From Campylorhamphus procurvoides (lineage: Eukaryota; Chordata; Aves; Passeriformes; Dendrocolaptidae): a stretch of DNA of 64,000 nt. The DNA lies in NCBI GenBank assembly GCA_013396655.1, contig WBMV01000787.1, positions 424,892-488,891 of the forward strand. Direction: 5' to 3'. The position numbers and the translations under genes were made by a program. This document shows, in pieces, positions 35,363-59,023 of the stretch (positions are counted from its first letter, which is position 1; each line of letters begins with the position of its first letter). The notes below the pieces were generated by a model. That model worked only from the letters and a program-made list of their open reading frames with translations, made no database searches and was not told the DNA's origin.

Positions 35363-37730
35363 TAAAAACACAGGGAAGAAAGGGCATTCCAGCATTTACA
35401 GGCGAGGGGTGGGAGGTGGGTACCCCACACCCCAGGAGTCACGGAGCATCACCTGCACGAGGCCCCCGGCCCTAAGAGCACTTGAAATCCCCAGCCAGCA
35501 CTCACAGGAACGTCTGGAATCACCTGGGAATGTCCATTAGAACAGAGCAAACCCTCCTCTCACACCATTCTACACCACAAGGCAGCCCAAATGCACAGCC
35601 CCCCCAGGAAAGCCCCACAGCACACCCTTCAGAAGGGAGCAGCTCCAGGGGGATGAGCTGGGACACAAGCACAGAGCTAAGAGGACACCAGTTTGCTTTA
35701 AAACCACCACAAAGCTCCATCGAGGTCTGGCTGCATCCGCCTGGTCCTTCAGGATGGGAGGGAAATTTCCTCTCCCCAACACCACCTGCATTACAGATGG
35801 GTCTGGAGCCCGTCTTGGCTCCCATACTTGAATTTCATCTTCAGCCTTTACGCTGTCCTGGGGATGCAGGAGGGTGGGAATGAGCAACAGGAATGTTGCA
35901 ATAATGCTGGAGCCACTGGTAGTTTCTCCTCCTGGATAATTAACCCTAATTGTGCAACAAGCTTCTGCTTTACCATCCCAGGCCTGAGGAAACCATGCAA
36001 TTATCAAGCACCAGGAACACTCAGGACTCCGTGGTTCTGAAGCCTTGCATGAAGGAACCACCATCCCTCTGCATTCCCTGCTCTCCAAAACTGAGGTCAG
36101 AGCGCTGTCACCAAACACTGTGACTGATGGATGGGCTTACCAAACTACTAAAACATTCCTGAAACACTGTGTTAGGAGCCAAACAGCAAGTCAGCCTAAA
36201 AAAATGAAAGATTTTCAAACTAGTGCAAACAAAGCAAAAAGGAGCAGAAAAAGGAACAGCAGTCTGTGTTGCTACAATTAAATAACAAGTACTAACACTC
36301 ACCCTGTACCATTTGCATCTATTCCCCCTTGTTTTCATCATCTTGGTGTCCTCCAGAACTTCAACAAAACTCACTTTGAGACCCTCTTGCCCCTGAACTG
36401 GGGGGCCCCATCCCTGCCTCCCCCAATGGCACCAAGGCAGCTCCACCGTGCCTGCCCCAGAGCAGCTCCTTCATCCCTGGAGGGGATCGAGGCAGGAAGG
36501 TGCAACTTGAATCATGTTAAGGTCAGTTGGGCTAATCAAGGCTCAGAGCTCCACTGATAAAGCTCCGCTCAGCCCCAGGCTGAGGCTGAAGCACAGCTGT
36601 CAAACAGCTGGAGGCCCCACAAGGGCAGGGACAAGCCAGATGTGCTCCTGGGGAGCACGGTGGGCTGAGTTTGCAGAGCAGAGGACGTGTAATGGCCAGG
36701 GAAACAAAAGGGAAGCTGTGTCCTCACTCGGCACCCGGGGATTGCACTCACTTTCGGGGTGAAGGTATCAGACAATCTCGCTGCCAAGGGAACACCTGGA
36801 TTTTCTACACACTATTTATCACACCTACAGGAGCTCATTTGGTTATGGAAATGACAATTCACATTGCTCTAAAAACTCCTGCTGGTTCCCATCTCGGGCA
36901 GGCAGTGGGTGAGTCAGCCGGACAAGTCTGCCCAGTTCCATCAGGCGCTTGGTTTTTGGTGCTTTTTGCTAAAAGCCCTTCACTAACCCAGCACAGCTCT
37001 CTGTGTCCAGGTGTGCACAGTGCAAAACCAACACCGTACCTGAGGATGCTCCCACCTGGCTGCCTGCCCTGGCTCAGACTCAGGAAGTACAGAAAACACT
37101 GGGAGAGGCTGAGCACCTGCCCGGGCTGGGGTTCAACAGGAGCTGCAGGTATAAAAAGACATAATTAAAAGCCAACAGACTGCTGATACACCCCTGGGCA
37201 GGCAGTGGGAAGAGCTGGTCCGAGGGAGTAAGTCATCAGAAGGAGAGGCTGCAGTGAGTCCCCTGTGTGGGCAGCTGTGGGCTGGTATCTCCCAGCCCTG
37301 CCCTGCTCCCAGGGAGTCTGAGCAGCTTCAAAGGAGAGAGAAACGTTTTTCAAACACAAGAAAGGCCACGCTTCCCTTCACGCTCCCGAGACCTCCTGCC
37401 ACTTCCTCCAGACTTGGTTTTTGGGGGAAATGATGGAGTTGCAGAAGATGTCCCCTCATCCAGGTCCCCAGCACCTCCTGCCCTGCACAGCAAGTGCTGG
37501 CAGTGCCCGGAGGCATCTTCCAAAACATGGAGCCACTGTGGCCAAGCCTGGGCAGGAGCAGCCAGGGACCACACTCCCTGCAGAGCAGGGCACCAGGATG
37601 GAGGTCCAGACTGACCCCGCATCGCAGGGAAGGGCAGTGGTGGAGGGAAGGGACCACCCTGCACACCCCAAATCGCCCCTCAGGGACCCCCAACAGCTGG
37701 GGAGGAGTCAGGGGGTGGCTCAGTGCCCCG

Positions 37731-46718
<8,988 letters not shown>

Positions 46719-46719
46719 N

Positions 46720-48408
<1,689 letters not shown>

Positions 48409-49989
48409 GTAGAGGTTGCTTTAGACCAACACGGGTGCCCCAGTGCAAAGCTTTACGTGGGCACTTCATGTCTCACAGCTTTTTTGTGGGGTTATTTTTG
48501 TGGCAGGGAAGCACGTGGAAACCAATTCCCCAGTGCCTTCAACCATACCAACACTTTCAGACCAAGCCTTGTAAACTCTCTCTTTTGCTGACAACAGAAG
48601 TCCACAGATTTCTGCTTAGGACAGGGATAAAGAAGAGCAGAGCATGCCACAAGCAGTGCAGGGATGAGCCCTGAGCTCCCAGTCCCATGGGACACCTCAT
48701 GGGGACCCCCTAGGTCCTTCCACTTCACTTTTCCATAGAAAAAGGATAGAAGTATTTATTTCCCACACTGCTATCATGTGGGTCACCCTGCTCAGGATCT
48801 CCAGGGGGGCCAGAAAATACTCAATTTTCACCAACATTGACTATTTATACAACACTTTGTAAATTTCAAGTTGTAAATAATAAATATTTCTATGTAAGAC
48901 TCAAGCATCGTTTAAAAGTGTGGATGAGCCCCCAAAGGCCTCAGATTGAGGAGGAGCTGCAGCTTCCAAGGGCAACCTGTATGAAAACATAATGGGTATA
49001 ACACTGACACTGGGAGCTACGATTTATGGATGATGCTCATGCCTGATTCACAGAGGCTGATCTACCACTCAACAATGACTTGAACTTTCCAAGCATTACA
49101 CCGAATCCAACCCTCAGGAGCTCATTACCAGATCCAGTTTTAGGAACGTATGCCATCTCCTAGTGAAGCACATCAGAGACTTCCAGGACTCTTTCCTACC
49201 TCTGAAACAACCACCTGTCCAGCTTTTTCAGTCATAATGTCCCACCAAAAAAGACACCCATTTCTTGACTCGGTGAATGAGATGCAAGCAGTTGGTCTAC
49301 AGAAGGTTTACAGCAAAACCACCCTCTTGCCTATCTCCTGAGATGCACCATCCACACAGCACCCAAGTCCCCTGTGCAGCCACGGGTGGCTCAGAGGCCT
49401 CGTGTGCAGCCACACAGCCAGACTTTCCAGGAAGCACCCCAGGACACCAGCACTCCACCACACCGTCACAGCTGCTCGTGCCCTGCTCTGTCCTGCTCCC
49501 AGCACAGCTCCAGCCACAGCAGCAACCCAGGGACACTCTGCAGCAGGGACACCCGAGGCAAAGGGAGACCTGATATATGGGGCATCACAGCTGTGCTGCC
49601 AGAGGCATCTCCTCAGCACCCATCACACCTGCAGGCAGCCACTACATGCTCTGCCTCCTCCTCCTCTCCCACCTGTCCATCCAATCTGCCCTAGCAGCAT
49701 AACGACTGGGGTTCAGGATGACCCCCTCCCTTTCCAAAGAGCTGGGAGCTGTGATGCCCAGTGCCCCGCTGCCCCAGGCAGCTGAGCTGATGCTGCACCA
49801 CTTCCTCCCACCTGCTCCTGCAGAGGAGCTCCAAAAGCTCGCACTACGACGTCTGTCCCGACCCACGACACAGGGGGGATAAGGCAGAGCCCACCGACTC
49901 ACTCCTGCTCATTCCATCTGCCTCAATGAAATGATTAACCTGTTGGGCGCAGGCTGCGAGTAGCCAGGATACAGCTCTTTATCTGGCCA
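48409..49989 (-). other. PLEKHA2 intron 1, nothing recognised
   Basis: About 1.6 kb between the duplicated block and the CpG island. No homologous coding frame, RNA gene or clear repeat was found. Confidence 0.6.
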
Positions 49990-50880
49990 TAAAGAATAGC
50001 TGCAGACCCCTGATCCCCGCCGCACGTTCACCTCCAACCCCACAGGCTCTGGACGGCGATGGTACCCGCAGTACTCCCGGGGCTTCTACAGGGACCCCTC
50101 TGCTCCCCAAACCCTGTCCGTCCCGGTGGAGCCCTCCTCGCTGCCCCCCGCTCCCCCATTCCCGACCCCTCGCTGCAGCCGCTCGCACCGGGAGGGCTCG
50201 ACCCCCGCCCGGGATGCTCCACCTGCAGCGACCGGAGTCTCCGCCGCATCCCGGCACCGGGGGGACCATCCCTGAGGCCGCCTCCTCCCGGGGGCACCGA
50301 CGCCTCCATCCGCCCCGACGCCGCGTCCCGGGGAGCCCAGGGATGGGGACCGCAGGGAGGATGGGGACGGGGCAGCGGGGGGCTCCCAGCCCGCCCCGTC
50401 GGGTCCCTCGAGGAGCGCCCGACAGCGAGCGCTGCCCACGGGCGGCTCCGCGGACAGGGTGTCCCCCCAAGCCGGCACTCACCCCGCGGCGTCCCTGGAC
50501 TGCGCCCCCCGCACATGGCCGGGGGTCGCGGGGGTCTCCGGTCGGTGGTCGGGCCGGGACTGTGGGAGCTGCGCTCGCCGGGCGGCGGCGGCGAGAGGAG
50601 GACGAGCGGCGGAGGGGGTGTGCCCCTGGCTCCGCCGTCGCTTCTTTCCGGGTTAATTACGTCTGTCATTAGCAAACCCGGCCCCGGATGTGAGTGCGGG
50701 GCGGCTCCGCGGGGCGGGGGGTCGGTGTCCGTCGTGCAAATCGCCCTCGGTTCGTGTTCCCCCCACCGCGCACCTGCCGCGCCCCCGGGGCCGCCCCGCC
50801 GCGGGGAGGGCTTGGGACCAGCCCGGTGCGGGTCCCCTGCGCCCCCCAGGGTCCCCCAGTGCCAGACTCGGGTCCTTCCC
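49990..50880 (-). promoter_or_regulatory. PLEKHA2: CpG island and PLEKHA2 promoter / noncoding exon 1
   Basis: About 0.9 kb of CpG-dense sequence upstream of PLEKHA2. A strong minus-strand donor (GCGGG|GTGAGTGCC) at 50483/50482 suggests that noncoding exon 1 ends there and starts around 50560-50650, joining the 5'UTR part of the exon at 45614-45754. Long open frames on both strands are a by-product of GC richness. Confidence 0.6.
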
Positions 50881-52413
50881 GGTGAATTCCCACCCCCGAG
50901 ACCCCACACAAAACCGCTCAGCTGGTGCAGGAGTCCGGCACTGATGGAGCGGAGCTGCCCAGTTTGGGTCGCGGTTCCTGTAGGAGCATCCCTTGGGAAA
51001 GCTGCAGGGTGACTGGGGAGCAGGAAACACCCGCTGCCCCCCGTGCAGCCCAGGGGAAGCCCCCGCTTTCTCTCCGGAGCTGCACCTGCCCCCGAAGCAC
51101 TTTCTCCCGACGCGGGTGAAACCGATCCTGGTGCCGCCGCCGCCGAGGGTGCACAGGAGTTTGGCTCACGGACACCGCACCACGCGTGTCCTCCCCTTCC
51201 CACTGATGGCCACGCTGCTTGCTCTCGGCAGCTTCGCTGGAGGTCCTGAGTCCTGCCCTGCCACCGCTGCCTCCCGCTCTTGCCATGCCTCCCTTTGCGA
51301 AGACTAAACTATTCCACGGCGTATTTTTGTACCGGGGCATCTCTCCCAGCCCTTGTGACCCGCCGGAGCCTGGGGCAGTGCTGTGTTCTGTGCACGGTCA
51401 CACGGCAGCGAGTCACATCCCTGCTCTCCCTTCATTCGGAGAGCTTGGCAGTTCTCCTCTTGGATTTTCCAATGTGCTTTGCTGCTGTGTGGCCTCTCTG
51501 GGGGTGCGAGCTGAGACACCCCTTTAGCAGATGTAGGAGCATGAGAAGAGTCCCAAGGAAGGGCATGTCGCTACCCCAGAACCTTTGAAAGTGGCACCAA
51601 CACCCAGAGCCCTCCACAGAACACCCTTCGTGTGCCCTGGGGAAGGAGCAAGACCCACAGCAGACAGGGAATAATAATCTGCTTTCCAGACACTCCCCTC
51701 CATGGCAGCAGCTCAGCATCCCCCTTGGTTGGCATTTACCCTCACAAGACTCCCTATCCATGTACTGTAGGACTTTTGACTCTCTCACCGTCCAGCACTC
51801 ACCAAGGTCTCCGTTTCCAGCAGCATCCTCCAGCCAGGAGTTCCGTGGCTGGAGCCGGGCGTGCTGAATTACTTGTTTTCTTCTGTTCAAACTTGCTCTT
51901 TTCGGTTTCAGTACCTGTTCCCCTTTTCCTTGTGTGTTGGCTGGGGCAGACTCCAGCAGACGGCTGCTGTTTGCTACTTGCCTCGCATTATAGTTCTTGA
52001 GTCAAATTCCCACGGTCCCGGCCATCTTTCTCTCCCTTCATCATTCCCCTTTCTCTTCTCTTCATTCTGCTCACTCACTTTTACCATTCCCCCTCACAAA
52101 ACCAAGCTGCACCAAGGACTCTCGGGGGTCTTTCTAGCAGACCTTTAGCTGTGGGACCACCAACAGCCCATCTCCTCTGTGTCTTTGCAGCTATAGGAGA
52201 AAAGAAACTGCTCCCCACAGCCGAGTCTCGGGTAAGGAATAAGCAGCCCAAATGCACCTCTGTTGAGACAGCTGAGAGTGGGGAATTTGCTCTGCCTGGC
52301 AAAGCCCCCCAGGGTGACACCAGGAGCCAAACCAGTTCGTTTCGGGGCATTCTGCCACCGCTCTGGTTTCCCTGTCAGGGAGAAGCTGCGACCACCGGTT
52401 CTCCACGGCAGCG
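50881..52413. other. Intergenic region between PLEKHA2 promoter and Ly6-like gene
   Basis: About 1.5 kb with no recognisable gene on either strand. Confidence 0.6.
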
Positions 52414-52419
52414 TTTATT
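52414..52419 (-). terminator. Polyadenylation signal of the Ly6-like gene
   Basis: Minus-strand AATAAA about 110 nt after the stop codon at 52528-52530, implying a compact 3'UTR. Confidence 0.6.
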
Positions 52420-52527
52420 GCACTGGTGGCGGCGGGACCCTCCCCAAGGAGGGACCCCCCGTATCCCGCACACCCCTAGGCTAGAGCAGCGAGCAGCTAT
52501 GCCGGGCTGACCACCCCCCCGGACCCC

Positions 52528-54813
52528 TCAGAGCCAGCCCAGCAGCAGCGTCCCGGCCAGCGCAGCGGCCAGCAGGCTGGGCAGGGGCGGCGGTGGGACC
52601 CCCCCGCTGTTCCGGGACCCCCGGGCCGGCCCGTTGCAGTCGTCGGTGAAGCAGCATTTGACGGTGGCCCCTCCGGAGCCGCCGCGGCGCGCCTGGTCAC
52701 AGAAGGACTTGTAGGAGCAGGACTTCACGACGCTGTCTGCAAGGAAAGGCAATGCGACACGGGGAAGGGTGTCAGACACTCCCGGGAACCGGGATGGGGA
52801 GGAGAGGAGAAAGCAGAGCTGAGGCTCGGCACGGTGCGGTACGGATGTGGAGTGAAAAGGTCTCGCTCCTGCCCAAAAGAGGAAGCCACCTCCTGCTCCG
52901 CCCCAGCAGGTCCCCTGCTCCTCGCCCTCCCATCCCCAGCCCCNNNNNNNNNNNNNNNNNNNNNNNNNNNNNNNNNNNNNNNNNNNNNNNNNNNNNNNNN
53001 NNNNNNNNNNNNNNNNNNNNNNNNNNNNNNNNNNNNNNNNNNNNNNNNNNNNNNNNNNNNNNNNNNNNNNNNNNNNNNNNNNNNNNNNNNNNNNNNNNNN
53101 NNNNNNNNNCCCCTCTGGTCCCCTCACAGCCCCCCAGTCCCCCCAGTCTCCCCAGCCAAAGGACTTACTGGGCGCGGTGATGGTGGAGCAGGCGTCGGCG
53201 TACTGGGGGCAGCTGTGGGAGCCCTGCTTGTTGCAGTCGTTCTCGTTGGACGCGATGCATCTGTGGCATTTCAGCGCTTTACCTTGCCAAAAATGAGGAG
53301 GAGGAGGAGTGAGAGCGGACACCACACGCCGTCCTGGTGCCCCCAGTGCCCCGCCAGAGGCTGTGGGTCTCTGCGGGCACTGGGGACCCCCAGCACGGGG
53401 ACAGGGAGTCACAGGTGAGGGTTGGCAGAGGGCAGGATCGAGCCAGGAACAGGCACAGCCACGGCACATTACAGGATGCAGCCTCTCCTGTCTGTAAAAT
53501 TCATGCAAAACACTTCCAAGTGTGATTCTAGATGATGAGAGCTGGCAGGTGAGCTCTGCTGAGATTTCCTGCGAGTCCTGGAATTCCCTTTACAGTAAAA
53601 ACAGGTAGACGTAGTATTTAAAAACCACCCTAGATCTTTATCTTCTTGTGCCAAATTTCATTTTAACGGGTATTTTAGGGGGGAGAATAGAGGCTTTGTG
53701 TATTTGTGCATCTGTAAATGACAGCAGCTCCCATACATTAATCTGTACTCAGGAAGCTCAGCCCAGGGGCGCTACCTGGGGACAGGAGCGGCGACAGGCA
53801 GCAAAGAGCCTGGCAGATGCATGAGGGAAGGACGAACCATCTCCAGACTGTTCCCAGAGGAGGCCACGGGCAGCTCAGATAACACCCAGCCCCCTGCTCC
53901 TGTCTTTCTGCAACCAGAAAAACCCAAACCTCGAGATTCTGCTCTCTCCCGAAATTATGAATCCTTGATTTTGATGGGGATGGATAAATTACCGCTGGTG
54001 CTGGGAGTAAAACTCATCTCTGCTTGGCTGGCGGAGCAGAGCCCTCTCGTGGCAGTGGAGACCGGCTCCTGGCCAGAGCTCCCACCTTCATTTCAGGGAG
54101 AGGAGAAAAACCCCGAATGGGGAAAATTAGGATTTCCTGGGGTCAAGGAAGCACCTGCAATTAACCCACAGTGACTCGGCTTCCACTGTGGAGTTGCTTT
54201 GGGTCTGCTTTGAGGTTCTTCACAGCACAGAACAGCCTTTCATCCACCCTGAGCTAAAAACACAGTTGAGTTCATCTTGCCTTGGTTCAAAGATCCTGAA
54301 ACCATCCAGAGCTGCCCCCACTCCATGGAATTGCTCTAAGCAGCACAACCACCCACCTGCCTTTCACTAGGGCTTTTTGTGATTCTGCCTTGGAGGAACC
54401 AAGTTTTAGCTGGGAAATACAGCTCCAGCCATGAGAGGCTGCTGAGTTTTGGCTCAGGGACCTCCTTGGCTCCATTGGAGCTGGAGACCAGAGGCTCTGC
54501 AGTCCCTGCTGGGCACCACATGCCCAGCCTGTGTGCCAGTGGCAGAAAAGCAAAGGGCAGGGGGCTCCTCTGGGTGCTACTCGAAGGAGAAAGCCATCCT
54601 CCCCCATGAAAGACCATTGTCCTGCAAGGGATGGAAGCAGCGTGGGGCAGGGGCACAGCAGGAGCGCACGGGACAGGGACAGGGTAACAGAAAGCACAGC
54701 AGCAGCTACAGCAATTTACCCAGCCTCGAGCTGCCTGAAGCCAAGGGACACTTACTTTCTCCAGCCAGGGATGTGACAATGGCCAGGGCCAGGAGGGTCT
54801 TCAGGGCGGGCAT
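52528..54813 (-). CDS. Ly6/uPAR-domain GPI-anchored protein, three exons
   Basis: Exons 54756-54813, 53169-53282 and 52528-52736 join in phase (1, 1) to encode 126 aa. Order: signal peptide MPALKTLLALAIVTSLAGE; one three-finger LU domain with ten cysteines, opening LKCHRC and closing VKCCFTDDCN; then a Ser/Pro-rich linker and hydrophobic end LLAAALAGTLLLGWL, typical of a GPI-attachment signal. The three-exon layout (signal, first half, second half plus anchor) is the standard Ly6 structure. Members of this family are cell-surface receptors or modulators; no ligand can be inferred. I cannot assign an orthologue. It sits between PLEKHA2 and TACC1, where I know of no Ly6 gene in human. The second intron holds a 166-N gap (52944-53109). 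Confidence 0.9.
52944..53109. other. Assembly gap (166 N) in Ly6-like gene intron 2
   Basis: Run of N between exons 53169-53282 and 52528-52736. Exon phases still agree. Confidence 0.99.
53283..54755 (-). other. Intron 1 of the Ly6-like gene
   Basis: About 1.5 kb; nothing recognised in it. Confidence 0.65.
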
Positions 54814-54873
54814 TCTCAGCAGTGTGCAGTGCAGGACGTGTAGCTGCAGTTTTGTCTTAAGCTCTTACAGCTA

Positions 54874-57800
54874 ATCTGCTTGAGTGATTGGATGGAGAGG
54901 ATGGGGATAACGCCTCACTGCAGCCCTGGGATAATGCCATCTTAGCTGGGGAGGACAAGCCACAGCCCCCCAAGGGCACAGGAGCAGGCAGAGCATGGGA
55001 GTGGTGCTGGTGGAGGGTTTGGACCTGCTCACACTTGCTGGTCTGGGTTCTGCTCCATGCCCTGCCAGTTCCTGCTTTGGAAAGCTTCTCTGGACATGGA
55101 ACCTTGTGGCGGCTGTCAAAGATCAAGCCCACCTGCTCCATCCAGAGAATAACCCCTTTCTTGTCATGTGCAGCAGCCAAGCTGGGGGAAATCCTCCCAG
55201 AGTTTCCAACCCATCCAAAGAGAAGTGTGAGAGAAAACTGAAACCCCCTTCAGGGCTGGGAGCCCAGCGGTGCCATCCCTGCACTCCCCAGCCCCCACGG
55301 CTCCATCCTTCCACAGGGATTTACCCAAGGCCATGGAAGGTTGTCAGGGTCAGTGTGGGGATTAAGCCAAGGATTCTCCTGCCTGACATCCTGCTGCTGC
55401 CTCAGCTCTTCCTGCATCCAAGCTCACCATTGTCGTTCAGCATCATCATGGTGGGAGTGACAAGGGTAGCAAAGTCATTCCAGGTCTGAATTTCAGAGCT
55501 CAGGACCACAGATTTCAGGAACAGATGATAACTGCACTTATTTGAAACCAACTGCAATGTAAACCACGTTAAATAAACATAAGGCAGAAGATGGCCCACC
55601 CTGGAAGGTAAAGCCAACTCCTCCAAAGACCCTGCACCAACCTCACAAACACCAAGAAGGTTTTCAAGAGTGATAAACACAATTTTTACTCAGGCAATGA
55701 AACATGGAAAAAAATATATTAGTAATCATTATAATAATCTCATTTGTGTGAGTATAACTCTTACAAATATTTACCTGACATATAAAAGGGAAATTATCAT
55801 ACATATAAAACTGATGGTGATGGCAGTTACACGCATGGCACGAAGTGGTGGGGTAGGAGTCAGTGCAGAGGAAGTTCCTGCCTGGGGGGATCACACTGGA
55901 GGGGCAGGGGAAGCAATCGGTGGTCGGGGGTTACTGATTGGCACTTCATTACAGACAGATCTGCTGGCAAATGCACACTGCAAACAGCAACACGAGCAGG
56001 ACCTGTCACTGCCAGAAAGGGGCATTTAAACTCTACTGCAAGGAACACACGACAAACACACCCAGGCTGTGACCCCACACATGGGGACTGTCACAGGGAC
56101 GCCGTGGTCTTGGCACACGAGATAGAACAGTCCTGCCTCTTTGCAAACACACACCTTCTATTTTATATAGCTATACCCATTATATATGTATTTATATATA
56201 TGTAACTATAACCATATTATAGTTAATAAATCATTCCTTAGGAATCTTCTTTGCCCAGACTGGGGTGCATGCAGACAGGCACAGGGGCAGACAGCACTGG
56301 GTGAGGGAGGCAGTGTGGTGGGACAGGGTGACACCAGGGAGCAGGGACAGGAGGGCTGGAGGACTCTGCCCTGCAGGTTATCACGGTGGAACCGTGCTCT
56401 GCAGACAGCCCAGAGGGGAAGGTTGCAGCACTGACCACACTGTGCACATGTAGGGGCTCTGGGGAAGTGCTGAGTGGTGAAACCCAAACTTCTGCAATTA
56501 TCTGCCAGCTCTGAGTGTCAGAGCAACACCCCAAGGAGAGACCAACCTCAGTTACACCTGGAGCCAAGCCAGCACGTGAGCATCATGGCCCTGAGCAGAG
56601 CAGGAGGCTCAGGGCTGCCACAGTCCCTACCTGGGACCTGCCTCCTGCCCCTGAGCTCCACCAGCCTCACACTGGCACCTGGGGTACTGGTGTGGGCAGC
56701 AGTGAGCCGGCGTGCCACACCAGAAACCAGCCCCAAAACAGCCTTTCACCAGCTCTGAGAGGTTGTGCAACACTGCTCTCCGGGTCTTCAAGAGTTGCAA
56801 AGACGAAAAACCCAACTGCCCAAGAAATCCCTGGGTCTCAGGTGTTTGTTTTATCTGCACAGATCCCCCAGGAGGGACAGAAACAGCCTCTGTTGATCAT
56901 ATGACTGAGGATGTTCCACCAGCCCAGGAGAGGGATGTGTGGGGAGGTCTAAGGGCATGTAAAAAGAGGGAAAAAAAGGTTTTTCCTGTCAACTGTGCAA
57001 AGGGTGAATATCCAGCACAAGCCACAGGTGCACAGCTCCCAGTGGTGTTAGCCATCAGCTTCCCATCACACAGTGACCAGCCTGTCACTGGGATAACTGG
57101 GAGCACAGAGGACAGGCTGGGAGGCTGCGTGCTGGGGCAGGCTGCTGGCATCTTTGCTTAGGTGTATAATAAACTCTCTCTATACATTATATAACTAATA
57201 AAATATAATCAAGTGTATGGCTCTGGCTTAAACAGGTGTTTGCTCTGCATGCTCAACACAGGGAATTAGAAAATAGAAGGAAAAGAGCTCAATTCTGTTA
57301 CAAAAAGGTAGCAGCAAAAAGGTTTGTGAAAGTGTTCAACAGACTGGGCAGGAAACAGTCCAAACTTCAAATATTTCCCTTATTTCACACTTTAGGACTA
57401 CCCGTTCAAGGCAGAGAACCCACAACTGCAGCTGCTTCCCCATCCCATTGATCTGCCTCCTGCAGGATGGGATGGGATGGGTCTGCCCTGACCCCGAGGG
57501 GCTGAGCCCACAATCCACAGCTCAGCCTGACCCATGGCACACCCCAGTTCACAGCCCACACACACACACACACACACACATCTCCAGTCCCTGCCTGTGG
57601 GATGGGCAACAAAAGCTGCTCCCACAGCAACACAGGCAGGGAAATGTGGAACTGCATGGAGTGCACAGTGCCAAAACTCACCAGGGAGGGCTGGCTCCCA
57701 GAATGGCACAACCAGGAGGGCACACATGGGATCTACAAAGGGATTTTAACATGCTGTGTCACCCCAGAGCCCCCTGGTTCCCAGCAAAGGCAATCTCAGC

Positions 57801-59023
57801 AACTCTGCTGGAGCTTGGTGTGCCCAGAGAAGCAAATACCTCTGGAACACAGCAGGCATCCTGCCTGCACAGAGAGTCAGGGTTTGGGCTGCATCCAGGC
57901 AGATTTCAAAGAGTATTTTACGGTCTGGATCTGCATGCGCCTATAAAGGCTGGGTTTTGTTGAGTTCTCTTAATATTCAGTGCTGTAAGGGCAGTTTTGA
58001 CAGCAGTCTGAGAGCCAGGGCAGTTCTGAGCTCCTTCTGCCCTTCTGGGAAAAGCTCAGTCAGCAGAGCTGTGGGGCAGCTCAGGGTTTGCTCCCTTCCT
58101 CCTGCAGCCTCCAAAGCAGCACCCTGACCTTGCCATGGCACAGAGAGCCAACAGCAGTGGCCTTGGCTTTGCTCATGTTCAACCCCAGGTCACCCAGCTA
58201 CCAGAGGGGCCGGGTGGCCATGGGGAGGACAGGCAGTCCCAGCTCCCTAGAACCAACATCTCTCCTGTTTCTCAGACACCTCTTGGTGAAGCAGCCCCTT
58301 GCCTCCCCTCATCCAGACTTCTCCACTGAGAGAACTGGTTACACGGCTGTTTCAGTGCTCTGGGGGAAACGAGTCATGCACTAGAACTGTGCCTGACTGG
58401 AAGGAGCGAGCAGAAAGCCTAAGCACCCATAAATGCTCATAAAGTGCATGAATGCAGAGATGTCAGCTCCCCCACTCTGAGTCTGGCACGGCCAGGGACA
58501 GGGGCAGGCTCTGCTGTGCTTCACCCACAAACCAGAGACTGGCCATGCTGGTGCCAGGTCCCCTTTCCCAGTAAGAGCCAACAAATCCAGCCCTGGCATC
58601 ACCCCTGTCCCAGGGCAGGACCTACCACATGGCTGAACCTGTGCAGCTGAGCACGTGAGGACAGTAAGTGACAGAGTGTGGTGGGGGCACGACGAGACCC
58701 AGCCCAGCCAAGGGGGACAGAGCCCAAGGTGCCACCTCCCAGCTGAGAGGGTGGCACTGATGCAGACAGACAGCACAGCAGACCTGGAAGGGAGCTGACC
58801 ACAGGATTCCCAGCCTGACCACAGGGATCCCAGTCCTGGAGCTGTGGGAAGCAGAGGGGGACAGCAAGGGGAGCAGCTCTGCTTGGGAGCCACGGGTCCA
58901 GGAGCCAAGCAGGGCAGCTGGACACGTGTGCTTTGCTGCAGGGGGGTCCTGGGGGTAAGGCAAGGTGCTTGACGTCACGAGAAAAGCAGCCAAGTGCAGA
59001 GTGCTGGGAGAGGGCGGTGAGGC
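54874..59023 (-). other. TACC1 3'UTR and/or intergenic region
   Basis: Downstream of the TACC1 stop codon. Mammalian TACC1 has a long 3'UTR, so much of this may be transcribed, but no canonical minus-strand AATAAA was found. An AT-rich tract lies at 56155-56230 and an (AC)n microsatellite at about 57557-57580. No other gene was recognised. Confidence 0.5.
57557..57580. repeat. (CA)n microsatellite
   Basis: About twelve uninterrupted CA units. Confidence 0.95.

Noticed and set aside
50028..51203. 391-codon minus-strand and 317-codon plus-strand open frames
   Set aside because: Both lie in the PLEKHA2 CpG island, overlap each other on opposite strands and have Pro/Arg/Gly-rich composition with no domain. 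Long frames are expected by chance in CpG-rich DNA.
52528..54813. Three-finger fold suggesting a toxin
   Set aside because: The protein has a GPI-anchor signal and LU-domain cysteine spacing of a membrane Ly6 protein. Nothing indicates a secreted toxin.
55670..56029. 119-codon AT-rich plus-strand frame
   Set aside because: Composition is that of AT-rich noncoding DNA, with no start context, domain or conserved motif.
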